Notes: generated from the sequence alone by a model not told the origin. Positions 26,535 through 35,883 are shown, counted from the stretch's first letter. The stretch: DNA of 64,000 nucleotides from Caballeronia temeraria (GCF_001544795.2 NZ_FCOI02000024.1:44375-108374), one strand, 5' to 3'. Numbers and translations are program-made.

Positions 26535-27776
26535 ATGATGAACGGTGAATACATTGACATTGACGTGGGCAACGGGCAAGCCTTTTCCGCGTACCTCGCG
26601 CGGCCCCGGCAAGGGTCCGGGCCGGGCTTGATCCTGTTGCAGGAAATCTTCGGCATCAATGCCTACATGATGGACATGGCCGATCGATTCGCCGAGGAAG
26701 GTTATGTGGTGCTGGTGCCCGACCTGTTCTGGCGCATGAAGCGCGGCGTCAATCTGGGCTACACCGGCGAGGACTTTGCCACAGCGCTGCGATACAACGA
26801 CGAGTTCGATGTTGATCTGGCAATAACCGACATTGCGTCGACGATCAGGACCCTCCGGTCGCTCGAGCAACACGTCGGAAAGGTCGGCGCGGTAGGCTAT
26901 TGCCTGGGCGGCAAACTGGCGATGCTGGCCGCCGCTCGTACGGAACTCGACTGCGCCGTGAGCTACTATGGTGTGGGGCTCGATGCCTATCTGGAAGATG
27001 TGCCGTCGATCCGCTGCCCGATGGTTTTTCATTTTGCTGGTAATGACGCGTTATGCCCCGAGGCAACACGCGAGACGATCCAGTCAGCACTTTCCGCACG
27101 ACCTGCGGTCGAGCAATACGTGTATCCAGGCTGTGACCACGCTTTCGCGACCCCGCAACGTGAGCACTTCGACAAGCCGGCCGCGATGATGGCTTATTCA
27201 CGCACTATCGCGTTGTTGCGTAAAGTGATCGGACCGATCTATGACCTCAACGCGCTCTGGGAACTGCACTGTTACCACGAGTTTGATTCGCGCGACGTCG
27301 ATTCGATCTTGCCGACTATGGTTTCGGCGCCCTATGTCAATCACGTGCCGACCATGACGGGCGGGGTAGGCTACAACGATCTCAAACGGTTCTACAAGTA
27401 TCACTTCGTTCACGCCAATCCGGCGGACACTCGTTTTATTCCGGTCTCGCGCACCATCGGTGCGGACCGTATTGTCGACGAATTCGTTTTCTGTGCCACG
27501 CACGACCGCGAGATCGACTGGATGCTACCAGGGCTGACGCCGACTGGAAAGTACATCGAGATTCCCATGCTCGCCGTGATCTGTTTCCGTGGCGATAAGT
27601 TGTTCAACGAGCATATCTACTGGGATCAGGCTTCGGTGCTGGTACAGATTGGCGTTCTCGATCCCACGGGGCTGCCGATCGCCGGAATCCAGACTGCGAA
27701 GAAGATGATGGATGAGACCTTGCCGAGCAACGAGCTGATGAAGAACTGGGAGTCGAGCGCAGGCAAGCCAATCTGA
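26535..27776 (+). CDS. Dienelactone hydrolase fused to an NTF2/SnoaL-like domain
   Basis: A 413-residue two-domain protein. Residues 1 to about 230 are a dienelactone hydrolase with Glu37 (LLQEIFG), nucleophile Cys123 (GYCLGG), Asp171 and His202 (GCDHAF). Residues from about 238 to 410 look like an NTF2-like (SnoaL) domain, with WELHCYHEFDSRDVD at its start and a VICFRGDKLFNEHIYWD strand later. The usual hydrolase is about 240 residues, so this is a fusion, with no stop or frame break between the parts. A lactone or enol-lactone in the pathway is the likely target; none is expected in the standard route. Confidence 0.84.
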   Translation: MMNGEYIDIDVGNGQAFSAYLARPRQGSGPGLILLQEIFGINAYMMDMADRFAEEGYVVLVPDLFWRMKRGVNLGYTGEDFATALRYNDEFDVDLAITDIASTIRTLRSLEQHVGKVGAVGYCLGGKLAMLAAARTELDCAVSYYGVGLDAYLEDVPSIRCPMVFHFAGNDALCPEATRETIQSALSARPAVEQYVYPGCDHAFATPQREHFDKPAAMMAYSRTIALLRKVIGPIYDLNALWELHCYHEFDSRDVDSILPTMVSAPYVNHVPTMTGGVGYNDLKRFYKYHFVHANPADTRFIPVSRTIGADRIVDEFVFCATHDREIDWMLPGLTPTGKYIEIPMLAVICFRGDKLFNEHIYWDQASVLVQIGVLDPTGLPIAGIQTAKKMMDETLPSNELMKNWESSAGKPI

Positions 27777-27887
27777 AGGGGCGTTCAGCGGACGGTACGT
27801 GATCGGCACTGACGTAACCGTCTCGTCCTTTTCCAACAGCGAGAAGTCTTGCTCCAGTGCGGAGCACCAACCCAAAAAGGCATCGTC

Positions 27888-29009
27888 ATGAGGATTAAGT
27901 TAGTTATGCTTGTGGTGTCACTTTGTGCATCCGCGACCGCGTCGGCTCAGAGCTCGGTAACCTTGTACGGGATTATCTCGAACGGGCTTGGTTACGTGAG
28001 CAACCAGGCGGGGCATAGCAACTTGACGATGATCAGCGGCGCCAACCAGAACAATCGCCTTGGGTTCAAGCTGGCGGAGGATCTGGGTGGTGGGTTAGCC
28101 GCTGTTGGAACGCTGGAGAACGGCTTCGACAGCAATAGTGGCAAGCTCGGTCAAGGCGGGCGAATGTTTGGCCGGCAGGCATTCGTCGGCTTGTCGAGTT
28201 CCACCTACGGGACGCTCACAATCGGTCGACAGTACGACATGCTGTGGGACTACCTGGACCGTATCGAACCACAGTCCATGGGACCTGGCCTAGGTGTGAG
28301 CGTCGGCAGCAACGACAACATCGAAGGTAACTTCCGTTACAGCAACTCCGTGAAATATGCGAGCCCTGTATGGGGTGGATTCGGGTTCGAATCGTTGTAT
28401 GCGTTCAGCAACAAAGCAGGGAGTTTCCAGCAGAACCGCGCGTTCAGCGCCGGGATCAACTACGCCCTTACCAATCAACGTTACTCGCTCGTTTATCTGG
28501 ACATCGATCATCCCGGAACCGCGAATCCGAGCGGTGCGGTAACGGACGACTATGCAGGTGCTCCCTTTGTGCTATTCCATACCAGCCCCCTCAGTTCGTC
28601 GGTGGGCGTCCGAAATCAGCGCGTGGTCGCAGGCGGGGCGGAGTATGGCTTCGAAAAACTCAGCTTGGGAGGCATCGTCTCCGACGTCCGGTACAACTAC
28701 CTCGATAACACAAGTTTGCATCTCGACAATCTGAGTCTGGTCGGTGTGTACAAGATTACGCCGGCTTTCTTCATATCGGCTGCATATCTTTATACCCACG
28801 GCACTTACGGAGGCGTCTCTTCGAACCCGCATTGGAACCAGGGGCAGGTGAGTTTCGAGTACTTCCTTTCGAAGAGAACGGATGTATTCGCGTACGCCAA
28901 CTATATCCGTGCGTCCGGTTCAAACGCACCGGCCGTCCTGTTCCTGTCCTCTCCATCGAGCACGGAACAACAGACGGCCGTAGTGGCAGGTATTCGTCAC
29001 AAGTTCTGA
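27888..29009 (+). CDS. Outer-membrane porin (Burkholderia OmpC-like)
   Basis: A 373-residue, 16-strand general porin. A short signal peptide (MRIKLVML then CASATASA) is cleaved before QSSVTLYG, the standard mature N-terminus of this family, and the protein ends in a terminal Phe (GIRHKF) as required for BAM recognition. It lies 111 bases after the hydrolase fusion and is likely induced with the pathway to admit the substrate through the outer membrane. Confidence 0.92.
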   Translation: MRIKLVMLVVSLCASATASAQSSVTLYGIISNGLGYVSNQAGHSNLTMISGANQNNRLGFKLAEDLGGGLAAVGTLENGFDSNSGKLGQGGRMFGRQAFVGLSSSTYGTLTIGRQYDMLWDYLDRIEPQSMGPGLGVSVGSNDNIEGNFRYSNSVKYASPVWGGFGFESLYAFSNKAGSFQQNRAFSAGINYALTNQRYSLVYLDIDHPGTANPSGAVTDDYAGAPFVLFHTSPLSSSVGVRNQRVVAGGAEYGFEKLSLGGIVSDVRYNYLDNTSLHLDNLSLVGVYKITPAFFISAAYLYTHGTYGGVSSNPHWNQGQVSFEYFLSKRTDVFAYANYIRASGSNAPAVLFLSSPSSTEQQTAVVAGIRHKF

Positions 29010-29196
29010 GAAGGATCAGAAAGCATGGGGGATGCCACATCGGCGAGAAAGGCCGCAGTGCGTGGATACGCGCCATGTTAGTCCGCACAGGCCTTGCCGG
29101 CTGAACGCGGCAAGTCGTTCCACCTACGACTTCCATGGCTGTGGGCTAGCAATGGGCAGATGTGGAATTGGGAGAAACAATGCTTTGGACAACGGT

Positions 29197-29982
29197 ATGA
29201 GCAGCATTCTGGAAAGGATTGTCGATCTCAAAACTCGAGAGGTCCGGCTGGCGGCGGAGCGCATGCCGCTAGCCGAACTCGAGAGGATCGCGACGACGCA
29301 AGATGCGAGAGATTTTGCCGGTGCGTTGCGTGCGAGAAATAACGATGGTCTGCCTGGGGTGATCGCGGAGGTGAAAAGGGCCAGCCCCTCGCAGGGCATC
29401 TTGCGGCCGAATTTCGACCCGGACAGCATTGCACGCTCATACGAGCGGGCGGGCGCGGCATGCCTCTCGGTGCTCACGGACCACGCTTTTTTCGGTGGAA
29501 GCGCATCAGATCTTCGTGCCGCGCGATCGGCCACACGCCTTCCAGTGCTTAGGAAGGACTTCATCGTGGACGCGTACCAGGTTTGGGAGGCGCGTGCAAT
29601 GGGTGCCGACTGCATCCTGCTCATCGGAGCCATCCTCGATGTCCCGACAATGCGAGAGCTCGAAGCCGTTGCGGCCAACCTTGCAATGGCGGTGATCGTG
29701 GAGGTCCACAACGCTGTGGAGTTAGAAAAGGCGCTTGTGCTCAAGACACCTCTCATCGGTGTGAACAACCGAAATCTTGCAACGTTCGAGACTTCCGTTG
29801 CCACAACCCTTGCAGTTCGGCACTTGATTCCCGAGGGCAGAACCGTCATTTCGGAGTCTGCTATTCGATCTCGGGACGATGTGGAGATGCTTCGTTCGAT
29901 TGGGGTCGACAACTTTCTCGTCGGCGAAGCACTGCTTCGAGCTGAGGATCCCGGCGCGGCGCTTGAGCGCATGTTCGCCTAG
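29197..29982 (+). CDS. trpC: Indole-3-glycerol phosphate synthase, orphan copy in a catabolic operon
   Basis: A 261-residue TIM-barrel IGP synthase. Catalytic residues are present: Glu58 and Lys60 in AEVKRASPS, Lys120 in RKDF, Glu169 in VEVH, Asn191 in NNRNL and Glu220-Ser221 in ISESA (Gly is usual in place of the last Ala). The normal trpC partners (trpE, trpG, trpD) are not in this window; the gene stands between the porin and the hydratase. Its reaction converts carboxyphenylamino-deoxyribulose phosphate to IGP and CO2. Why it sits in this operon is unclear. Confidence 0.9.
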   Translation: MSSILERIVDLKTREVRLAAERMPLAELERIATTQDARDFAGALRARNNDGLPGVIAEVKRASPSQGILRPNFDPDSIARSYERAGAACLSVLTDHAFFGGSASDLRAARSATRLPVLRKDFIVDAYQVWEARAMGADCILLIGAILDVPTMRELEAVAANLAMAVIVEVHNAVELEKALVLKTPLIGVNNRNLATFETSVATTLAVRHLIPEGRTVISESAIRSRDDVEMLRSIGVDNFLVGEALLRAEDPGAALERMFA

Positions 29983-30042
29983 GACGTGCACCCCATCACT
30001 GCGACGACATTAGTTGTCGACTTTGGAGAGATTCGAAGACTT

Positions 30043-30840
30043 ATGGACATTCAACAGGCTGCGGCCGCGCTGCGCGATGCAGCAACGAGAGCAACGTACA
30101 TTGCGCCATTGCGTGATACGTGTGAGCAACTGAGCATCGAGGATGCTTACGCAATTCAGCGCATCAACACTGATCATCATCTCACAAGCGGTCGACGCCT
30201 GGTGGGGTGCAAGATTGGCTTGACGTCGCTCACTGTACAAAACCAGCTCGGCGTCGACCAGCCCGACTTTGGTATGTTGTTCGACCACATGGGCTATGGC
30301 GACGGCGAACCGATTCCGGCTGAAATCCTTCACCAACCGAGGATCGAGGCGGAGATCGCCTTCGTCATCGGTCGCGATCTGGCAATGTTGAATCCGGCCC
30401 ACCATGACGTTCTAAATGCGATCGAATATGCGTTGCCGGCGCTCGAAATCGTTGGTAGCCGCATAGCCGACTGGAATATCAGCATCACCGATACCATCGC
30501 CGACAACGCATCGTCATGCGCGTATGTACTGGGCAGCGCTCCGCGCAGACTATCGGATTTTGATTTGCGTCTGTGCGGCATGTCGATGGAACGGCGCGGC
30601 AGCCTCGTTTCGGTAGGCGCTGGAGCCGCATGTCTGGGCAATCCGCTCAATGCTGTTGTTTGGCTTGCCCGAACGATGATTGCACTTGGCACACCGCTAA
30701 AGGCGGGCGATCTCGTTCTATCAGGCGCGTTGGGGCCGATGGTCGCCGTCGCCCCGGGCGACGTCTTCGAAGCACGCATAAACGGCCTCGGTTCTGTGCG
30801 CGCACTTTTCGATCATGACCTGAGCAAGGTACATCAATGA
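30043..30840 (+). CDS. nbaH: 2-oxopent-4-enoate hydratase
   Basis: A 265-residue member of the fumarylacetoacetase-like hydratase/decarboxylase family. GCKIGLTSLTVQNQLGVDQPDFG is diagnostic of the hydratase branch (MhpD/DmpE). It adds water to 2-oxopent-4-enoate, giving 4-hydroxy-2-oxovalerate. ATG 30043 follows GGAGAG; a GTG at 29986 would run into trpC. Ends overlapping the next gene by ATGA. The related decarboxylase is the next gene, and the two enzymes commonly form a complex. Confidence 0.9.
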   Translation: MDIQQAAAALRDAATRATYIAPLRDTCEQLSIEDAYAIQRINTDHHLTSGRRLVGCKIGLTSLTVQNQLGVDQPDFGMLFDHMGYGDGEPIPAEILHQPRIEAEIAFVIGRDLAMLNPAHHDVLNAIEYALPALEIVGSRIADWNISITDTIADNASSCAYVLGSAPRRLSDFDLRLCGMSMERRGSLVSVGAGAACLGNPLNAVVWLARTMIALGTPLKAGDLVLSGALGPMVAVAPGDVFEARINGLGSVRALFDHDLSKVHQ

Positions 30841-31604
30841 GCAATGCTATTGAATATGCGATGCTGCTGGACGACGCGGCAGTGAACGCGACAGAAGTGC
30901 CGCAGTTCGACCCGGAAGGGCGTCTTTCGCTCGATACGGCGTACGCCATTCAGGCCGCGTCGATCCAACGGCGCATCGAACGCGGCCAGCGACGCGTAGG
31001 TGTGAAGATGGGCTTCACAAGCCGTGCCAAGATGGCGCAGATGGGTCTGTCGGACGTGATCTGGGGGCGTTTGACGGCTGACATGCAGATCGAGGAGGGC
31101 ACGGCAATCGATTTCTCGCGCTTCGTGCATCCGCGCGTCGAGCCGGAAATCGCCTTCATCCTGAAGCGGTCGCTTGAAGGCGACGTGACCGGCCCGCAAG
31201 CGTTGGCAGCAGTCGAAGCGATCGCTCCCGCGCTGGAGATCATCGACTCGCGCTACAGAGACTTCAAGTTCTCGCTGCCCGAAGTGATCGCGGATAACGC
31301 GTCATCTAGCGGCTTCGTAATCGGTGCCTGGTGTGATCCGCATATCGACTTTTCGAACCTAGGGCTGACCCTGAACATCGATGGCCGCGTCGTACAAGTC
31401 GGATCAACTGCGGCATTGCTGGGTCATCCACTGCGCTCATTGGTAGCCGCGGCGCGTGTTTCTGCTCAAGCGGGCGAGCCGCTACAGGCTGGATGGATCG
31501 TGATGGCCGGCGGTGCAACTCCGGCGGAGTGGATCAGACCCGGACAGCATGTATCGGTCGACATGGAACATCTGGGCAGCGCGAGTTTCGAAATTAAAAA
31601 GTAA
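30837..31604 (+). CDS. nbaG: 4-oxalocrotonate (2-oxo-3-hexenedioate) decarboxylase
   Basis: A 255-residue paralogue of the hydratase, with GVKMGFTSRAKMAQMG, the decarboxylase-type (DmpH) variant of the shared motif. It uses a divalent metal to decarboxylate 4-oxalocrotonate to 2-oxopent-4-enoate, the substrate of the upstream-encoded hydratase. Start overlaps the hydratase stop, as for the dmpE/dmpH-type pair. Confidence 0.9.
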   Translation: MSNAIEYAMLLDDAAVNATEVPQFDPEGRLSLDTAYAIQAASIQRRIERGQRRVGVKMGFTSRAKMAQMGLSDVIWGRLTADMQIEEGTAIDFSRFVHPRVEPEIAFILKRSLEGDVTGPQALAAVEAIAPALEIIDSRYRDFKFSLPEVIADNASSSGFVIGAWCDPHIDFSNLGLTLNIDGRVVQVGSTAALLGHPLRSLVAAARVSAQAGEPLQAGWIVMAGGATPAEWIRPGQHVSVDMEHLGSASFEIKK

Positions 31605-31634
31605 CGCGATAGCCCGTTACATTTGGAGTCACAC

Positions 31635-32597
31635 ATGAACGACAAGGTGAAAGTCGCCATCATTGGGCCCGGCAATATCGGAACGGACCTCATGATAAAG
31701 GTAATGCGTAACAGCAAACACTTGAAGATGGGTGCCATGGTCGGCGTCGATCCGAAGTCTGAGGGCCTGGCTCGTGCCGCACGAATGGACGTAGCGACGA
31801 CCGCTGAGGGCATCGACGGTCTCTTGAAACTGGATGTGTTCGATGAGATCGACATCGTATTCGATGCGACGTCCGCGGGTGCCCACAGACACCACAATGA
31901 AGTATTGCAGGCTCACGGCGTTCAGGTAATCGACCTGACTCCTGCCGCGATCGGCCCGTACGTGATTCCCGCGATCAATCTTGAAGACGAGAACGCGACG
32001 AACATGAACATGGTCACGTGCGGCGGTCAGGCCACCATTCCGATCGTCGCTGCGGTCTCGCGTGTTGCGAAGACTCACTATGCGGAGATCGTAGCATCAA
32101 TTTCCAGCCGCTCCGCAGGGCCGGGCACGCGCGCAAATATCGACGAATTCACCGAAACGACGCGCGCTGCAATCGAAGCGTTGGGGGGGGCGGCGCGCGG
32201 CAAAGCGATCATCGTGCTGAATCCGGCGGAGCCGCCGTTGGTGATGCGCGACACCGTTTTCGTGTTGTCGGAACACGCGGATCGGGCGGCCATTGAGGCA
32301 AGCGTCACTGAGATGGTGCAGAAGGTACAGATGTACGTTCCGGGATACCGCCTTAAGCAGCCGGTGCAGTTCGACGAGATCTCGCCGGACATGCCGCTCA
32401 ACGTGCCGGGGCTTGGATTGAAGCATGGCCTCAAGACATCGGTGTTTCTCGAGGTCGAAGGCGCTGCGCACTATTTGCCTTCGTATGCAGGCAATCTCGA
32501 CATCATGACGTCGGCGGCACTCGCCTGCGGTGACATGATGGCACAGCGGCGGATCGCGGTCGGCATCGCGCGCGGCTACAAGGAGACGACGCAATGA
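31635..32597 (+). CDS. nbaJ: Acetaldehyde dehydrogenase (acylating)
   Basis: A 320-residue DmpF/MhpF-type enzyme. NAD-binding GPGNIGTDLM lies at the N-terminus and the acyl-forming Cys in VTCGGQATIP near residue 129. It converts acetaldehyde to acetyl-CoA and normally receives it through a tunnel from the aldolase encoded next, whose start codon overlaps its stop. ATG 31635 follows GGAG. A run of eight Gs at 32183-32190 stays in frame. Confidence 0.94.
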   Translation: MNDKVKVAIIGPGNIGTDLMIKVMRNSKHLKMGAMVGVDPKSEGLARAARMDVATTAEGIDGLLKLDVFDEIDIVFDATSAGAHRHHNEVLQAHGVQVIDLTPAAIGPYVIPAINLEDENATNMNMVTCGGQATIPIVAAVSRVAKTHYAEIVASISSRSAGPGTRANIDEFTETTRAAIEALGGAARGKAIIVLNPAEPPLVMRDTVFVLSEHADRAAIEASVTEMVQKVQMYVPGYRLKQPVQFDEISPDMPLNVPGLGLKHGLKTSVFLEVEGAAHYLPSYAGNLDIMTSAALACGDMMAQRRIAVGIARGYKETTQ

Positions 32598-33658
32598 GTT
32601 TGGTGGACAAAACACTCTACATTTCCGACGTTACGCTGCGCGATGGCAGCCATGCAATCCGTCACCAATACAGCATCGCCCACGTGAAAGCGATCGCTGC
32701 GGCGCTCGATGATGCTGGGGTCGACAGCATCGAGGTCGCCCACGGTGACGGTATCGAAGGAGCAAGTTTCAACTATGGATTCGGCGCCCACAGCGACGTC
32801 GAGTGGATCGCCGCCGCAGCGGAATGCGTGAAGACTGCAAAAATTGCCACGCTGCTGATCCCAGGCATCGGCACCACCCACGATCTACGCCATGCCTACG
32901 ATGCAGGTGCACGGGTCGTACGCGTCGCGACGCATTGCACGGAAGCCGACGTATCGCGCCAGCACCTCGAATTTGCTCGGGAGCTTGGGATGGATGCGGT
33001 CGGCTTCCTCATGATGAGCCATATGACAACGCCGGTGAAACTCGCGGAACAGGCGAAGCTGATGGAAAGTTTCGGCGCGACTTGCGTGTACGTCGTCGAT
33101 TCTGGCGGTGCGCTCGGCATGAACGATGTGCGAGATCGGTTTCGCGCATTCAAGGATGCCCTGAGCGCAGATACGCAGACTGGAATGCATGCCCATCACA
33201 ATCTGAGCCTCGGCGTGGCCAATTCGCTCGTTGCCGTGGAAGAGGGTTGCGATCGCATCGATGCCAGCCTGGCAGGCATGGGTGCCGGCGCGGGTAACGC
33301 GCCGCTTGAAGTTTTCATTGCGGCAGCGCAGCGACAAGGCTGGAATCATCGATGCGACTTGTACCGGCTCATGGACGCTGCCGACGATCTCGTCCGTCCG
33401 CTGCAGGATCGGCCAGTACGTGTCGACCGTGAAACGCTCGCTCTCGGCTATGCCGGCGTTTATTCCAGCTTCTTGCGTCATGCTGAACTCGCGGCCGACA
33501 AATACGGCCTGAAGACCGTTGATATTCTGGTCGAACTGGGCAGACGGAAAATGGTGGGCGGTCAAGAAGACATGATTGTCGACGTCGCATTGGATCTGCT
33601 TGGAAACCGGTCGCAGCAAACAGTGCGTCAGGGGCTGTCTATGAACGAAGCGGGCTAA
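32594..33658 (+). CDS. nbaI: 4-hydroxy-2-oxovalerate aldolase
   Basis: A 354-residue DmpG-type aldolase. DVTLRDGSHAIRHQY holds the metal and catalytic Arg/Asp residues, and the C-terminal communication domain is present. It cleaves 4-hydroxy-2-oxovalerate into pyruvate and acetaldehyde. Together with nbaJ it finishes the pathway in central metabolism. A perfect hairpin follows seven bases after the stop. Confidence 0.94.
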   Translation: MSLVDKTLYISDVTLRDGSHAIRHQYSIAHVKAIAAALDDAGVDSIEVAHGDGIEGASFNYGFGAHSDVEWIAAAAECVKTAKIATLLIPGIGTTHDLRHAYDAGARVVRVATHCTEADVSRQHLEFARELGMDAVGFLMMSHMTTPVKLAEQAKLMESFGATCVYVVDSGGALGMNDVRDRFRAFKDALSADTQTGMHAHHNLSLGVANSLVAVEEGCDRIDASLAGMGAGAGNAPLEVFIAAAQRQGWNHRCDLYRLMDAADDLVRPLQDRPVRVDRETLALGYAGVYSSFLRHAELAADKYGLKTVDILVELGRRKMVGGQEDMIVDVALDLLGNRSQQTVRQGLSMNEAG

Positions 33659-33664
33659 CCGTCG

Positions 33665-33684
33665 TGGCGGCGTTGTTGCCGCCA
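33665..33684 (+). terminator. Hairpin after the aldolase gene, possible operon terminator
   Basis: TGGCGGC and GCCGCCA form a perfect 7-bp stem with a 6-base loop, starting seven bases after the nbaI stop. There is no clear T-run after it, so it could be a weak or factor-assisted terminator, or an RNA-stabilising stem. Confidence 0.4.
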
Positions 33685-33746
33685 ATGATTGTCATCACGT
33701 CGTCACAGCGCGGCTTGCGCTATTAACCCCTTTTCGTTGCGTCATC

Positions 33747-34688
33747 ATGCACAGTCTACTGGCTTGCCGTCAGCATCAGCCGCTCGTATATGAATTGCAA
33801 ATCGGCGCTGCGAAAGTCACCGTGATCGCTGAATCAGTGGGACCGCTGTTGCGATGGCAAGAAATTTATCCCGACGCGACGGAGCGATCCATGTCGGCAT
33901 CGCGTGCGTCTTCCGATGACAAGGTGTACGACGTCCACAGCGGGCGGCTTGTGATCGCCATACAGGCTTTCCTCATAGAGAGCGAGGGTATACGGCTAAT
34001 GGTGGATACCTGCGTTGGGGACTGCAAGGAAAGAGCGCGACCCGAGTTCAATCACGCAAGGTTCGGCTGGCTTGGTCGGCTCGAGGCCGCTGGCGTAAGC
34101 GTCCACGATATTGATTTGGTGCTGGCGACTCATCTGCATGTTGACCACGTGGGGTGCAACACATACTACGAAGACGGGAGGTGGCGGCCTACCTTTCCTA
34201 AGGCGCGCTACCTTTTCGTTGAAGAAGAACTCAATTTCTGGACGAGTGAAACGGCGCGGTCCCCACTCGAACGGACGGGAGACTACATCGGAGACAGCAT
34301 TTTGCCGCTATTTGAGGCGGGGCGGGCCGATATCATTGGTCATCGACATGTCATCAATTCATCGATTCACTTGGTTCCGCTCCCGGGGCACACGCCAGGT
34401 CACGTCGGAGTTTGCATTGAAAGTGAGGGCCGGCGGGCGATCATTTCTGGTGATCTGTTCCACACCCCTCTTCAATGCGAAAACCCTGACTGGAGCACGA
34501 GGTTTTGCGTCGGTCCCGAGCAGTCTCGTCAAACAAGACGAGCGTTTTTCGAAACCCACGCCGACACTGAAACCATAATAATTCCTGCGCACTTCCCTTA
34601 CCCATGTGCTGGCTCCATTCATCGCATGGGTAATCACGTCTACGCGTTTCGATTCATTCGAGTAGAAGACATCTCGAATGTTCTCTAG
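33747..34688 (+). CDS. Metallo-beta-lactamase-fold hydrolase
   Basis: A 313-residue MBL-fold enzyme. The metal motif is complete: His129-x-His131-x-Asp133-His134 in THLHVDHVG, then a His in LPGHTPGH and the Asp in ISGDLFH. The broad family includes lactonases and thioesterases. It lies 88 bases beyond the aldolase on the same strand, after the hairpin, so it may be read through from the pathway operon or transcribed alone. A role in hydrolysing a pathway thioester or lactone is a guess. Confidence 0.83.
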   Translation: MHSLLACRQHQPLVYELQIGAAKVTVIAESVGPLLRWQEIYPDATERSMSASRASSDDKVYDVHSGRLVIAIQAFLIESEGIRLMVDTCVGDCKERARPEFNHARFGWLGRLEAAGVSVHDIDLVLATHLHVDHVGCNTYYEDGRWRPTFPKARYLFVEEELNFWTSETARSPLERTGDYIGDSILPLFEAGRADIIGHRHVINSSIHLVPLPGHTPGHVGVCIESEGRRAIISGDLFHTPLQCENPDWSTRFCVGPEQSRQTRRAFFETHADTETIIIPAHFPYPCAGSIHRMGNHVYAFRFIRVEDISNVL

Positions 34689-34867
34689 CTCGTCGATCTC
34701 AACGTTTGAGAAGTGCCGTCGGACGCGCGTCATCTCCTTTTTGGAGGGCTGGTACAACGGTACAACGTACCGTCAAAGCGGGGCAATCCCAAGCTTCGCC
34801 GCGACACCTACCATTGGCTCTCGCAAGCTGAATGTTTTCGATGCTGCAGTTTGCTGCTCGAAAACAC

Positions 34868-35788
34868 TCACAACAGCCGCCGCAAGGCGAACGGTCCATC
34901 GCTCAATTGCTGCCGCAGGAAGTCGACCGCCACGCGCACTTTCGCCGATGCCGACGAACGCGCAGTGGACACGGCCCATACGTCGGCAGGACGTGAATAC
35001 TCCGGCAGGATGCGTATGAGCGCACCCGACTCAATGCTGTCCGCCACGTCCCACTCGGACGCCATGATGATGCCGTGTCCGTCAAGGGCCCACTCGCGCA
35101 CGATGTCGCTCTGATTCGACGCCATAGGCCCGGTGACTTTCACGGCTTCGGTGCCATTGGGGCCGGTCAGTTGCCATACGCCGAACGCCTGCTGCCGGTC
35201 GCGGAACGCCAGGCAATCGTGCTGCACGAGATCCGGCAGCGAACGCGGCGCCCCGCGCGATTCGACATAGCGCGGCGAGGCGCAGAGCACGCGCGTGCTC
35301 TCGGCGATCTTGTGCGGAATCACGCTGGCTTCCTGTACATCGCCGACCCGAACGTCGAGATCGAAGTTCTCTCCGGCCAGATCGACGCGGCGGTCCACGA
35401 GTTCCAGCCAGATGTCGAGTTCCGCGTAGCGCGTGCGCAGCATCGAAAGAATCGGCGTGATGTGCAGGCGGCCAAGCCGAAGACTCGTGCTAATGCGCAA
35501 CATGCCGCGCGGCTCACGCTCGCCGCCCGCGAGCAGATCGTTCATCTCCTCGACTTCTTCAAGAATGCGACGCGCGCGGTTGTAAGCAATGTCGCCGTCC
35601 TCCGTCACCGCGACGCGCCGCGTCGTGCGATGAAAAAGCTGCACGCCCCACATGGCTTCGAGCGCGGCAATGCGCTTGCTCACATACGGCGGCGACGTCC
35701 CCAGTTCAGCCGCCGCCGCGATGAAACTTCCGCGCCGCGCCACTGTGCAGAGTACACGCAAGTCGCGCAGATAAAGCTCATTATTCAT
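34868..35788 (-). CDS. LysR-family regulator (DmlR/CrgA-like)
   Basis: About 306 residues. HTH: LRDLRVLCTVARRGSFIAAAAELG, then SPPYVSKRIAALE, then QLFHRTTRRVAVTEDG, the pattern of the CrgA/DmlR branch, different from the other LysRs in the window. Start placed at MNNELYLRDL (35788) rather than the earlier Met at 35863, which would leave almost no divergent promoter space. It faces the operon that begins at 35884 and probably controls it. Confidence 0.87.
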   Translation of the reverse strand: MNNELYLRDLRVLCTVARRGSFIAAAAELGTSPPYVSKRIAALEAMWGVQLFHRTTRRVAVTEDGDIAYNRARRILEEVEEMNDLLAGGEREPRGMLRISTSLRLGRLHITPILSMLRTRYAELDIWLELVDRRVDLAGENFDLDVRVGDVQEASVIPHKIAESTRVLCASPRYVESRGAPRSLPDLVQHDCLAFRDRQQAFGVWQLTGPNGTEAVKVTGPMASNQSDIVREWALDGHGIIMASEWDVADSIESGALIRILPEYSRPADVWAVSTARSSASAKVRVAVDFLRQQLSDGPFALRRLL

Positions 35789-35883
35789 TACGAGGTTATC
35801 TATGGATTGTCGATCAGGTGAACAATAGCCGTCGAGGTTCATAGTAACGTGTCGCCAATACAAAGCAAATCATTGCAACCTAT

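Noticed and set aside
32183..32190. Run of eight G residues inside the acetaldehyde dehydrogenase gene, suspected frameshift
   Set aside because: The frame stays open and the protein remains typical of the family on both sides (EALGGAARGKAIIVLNP), so the length is right.
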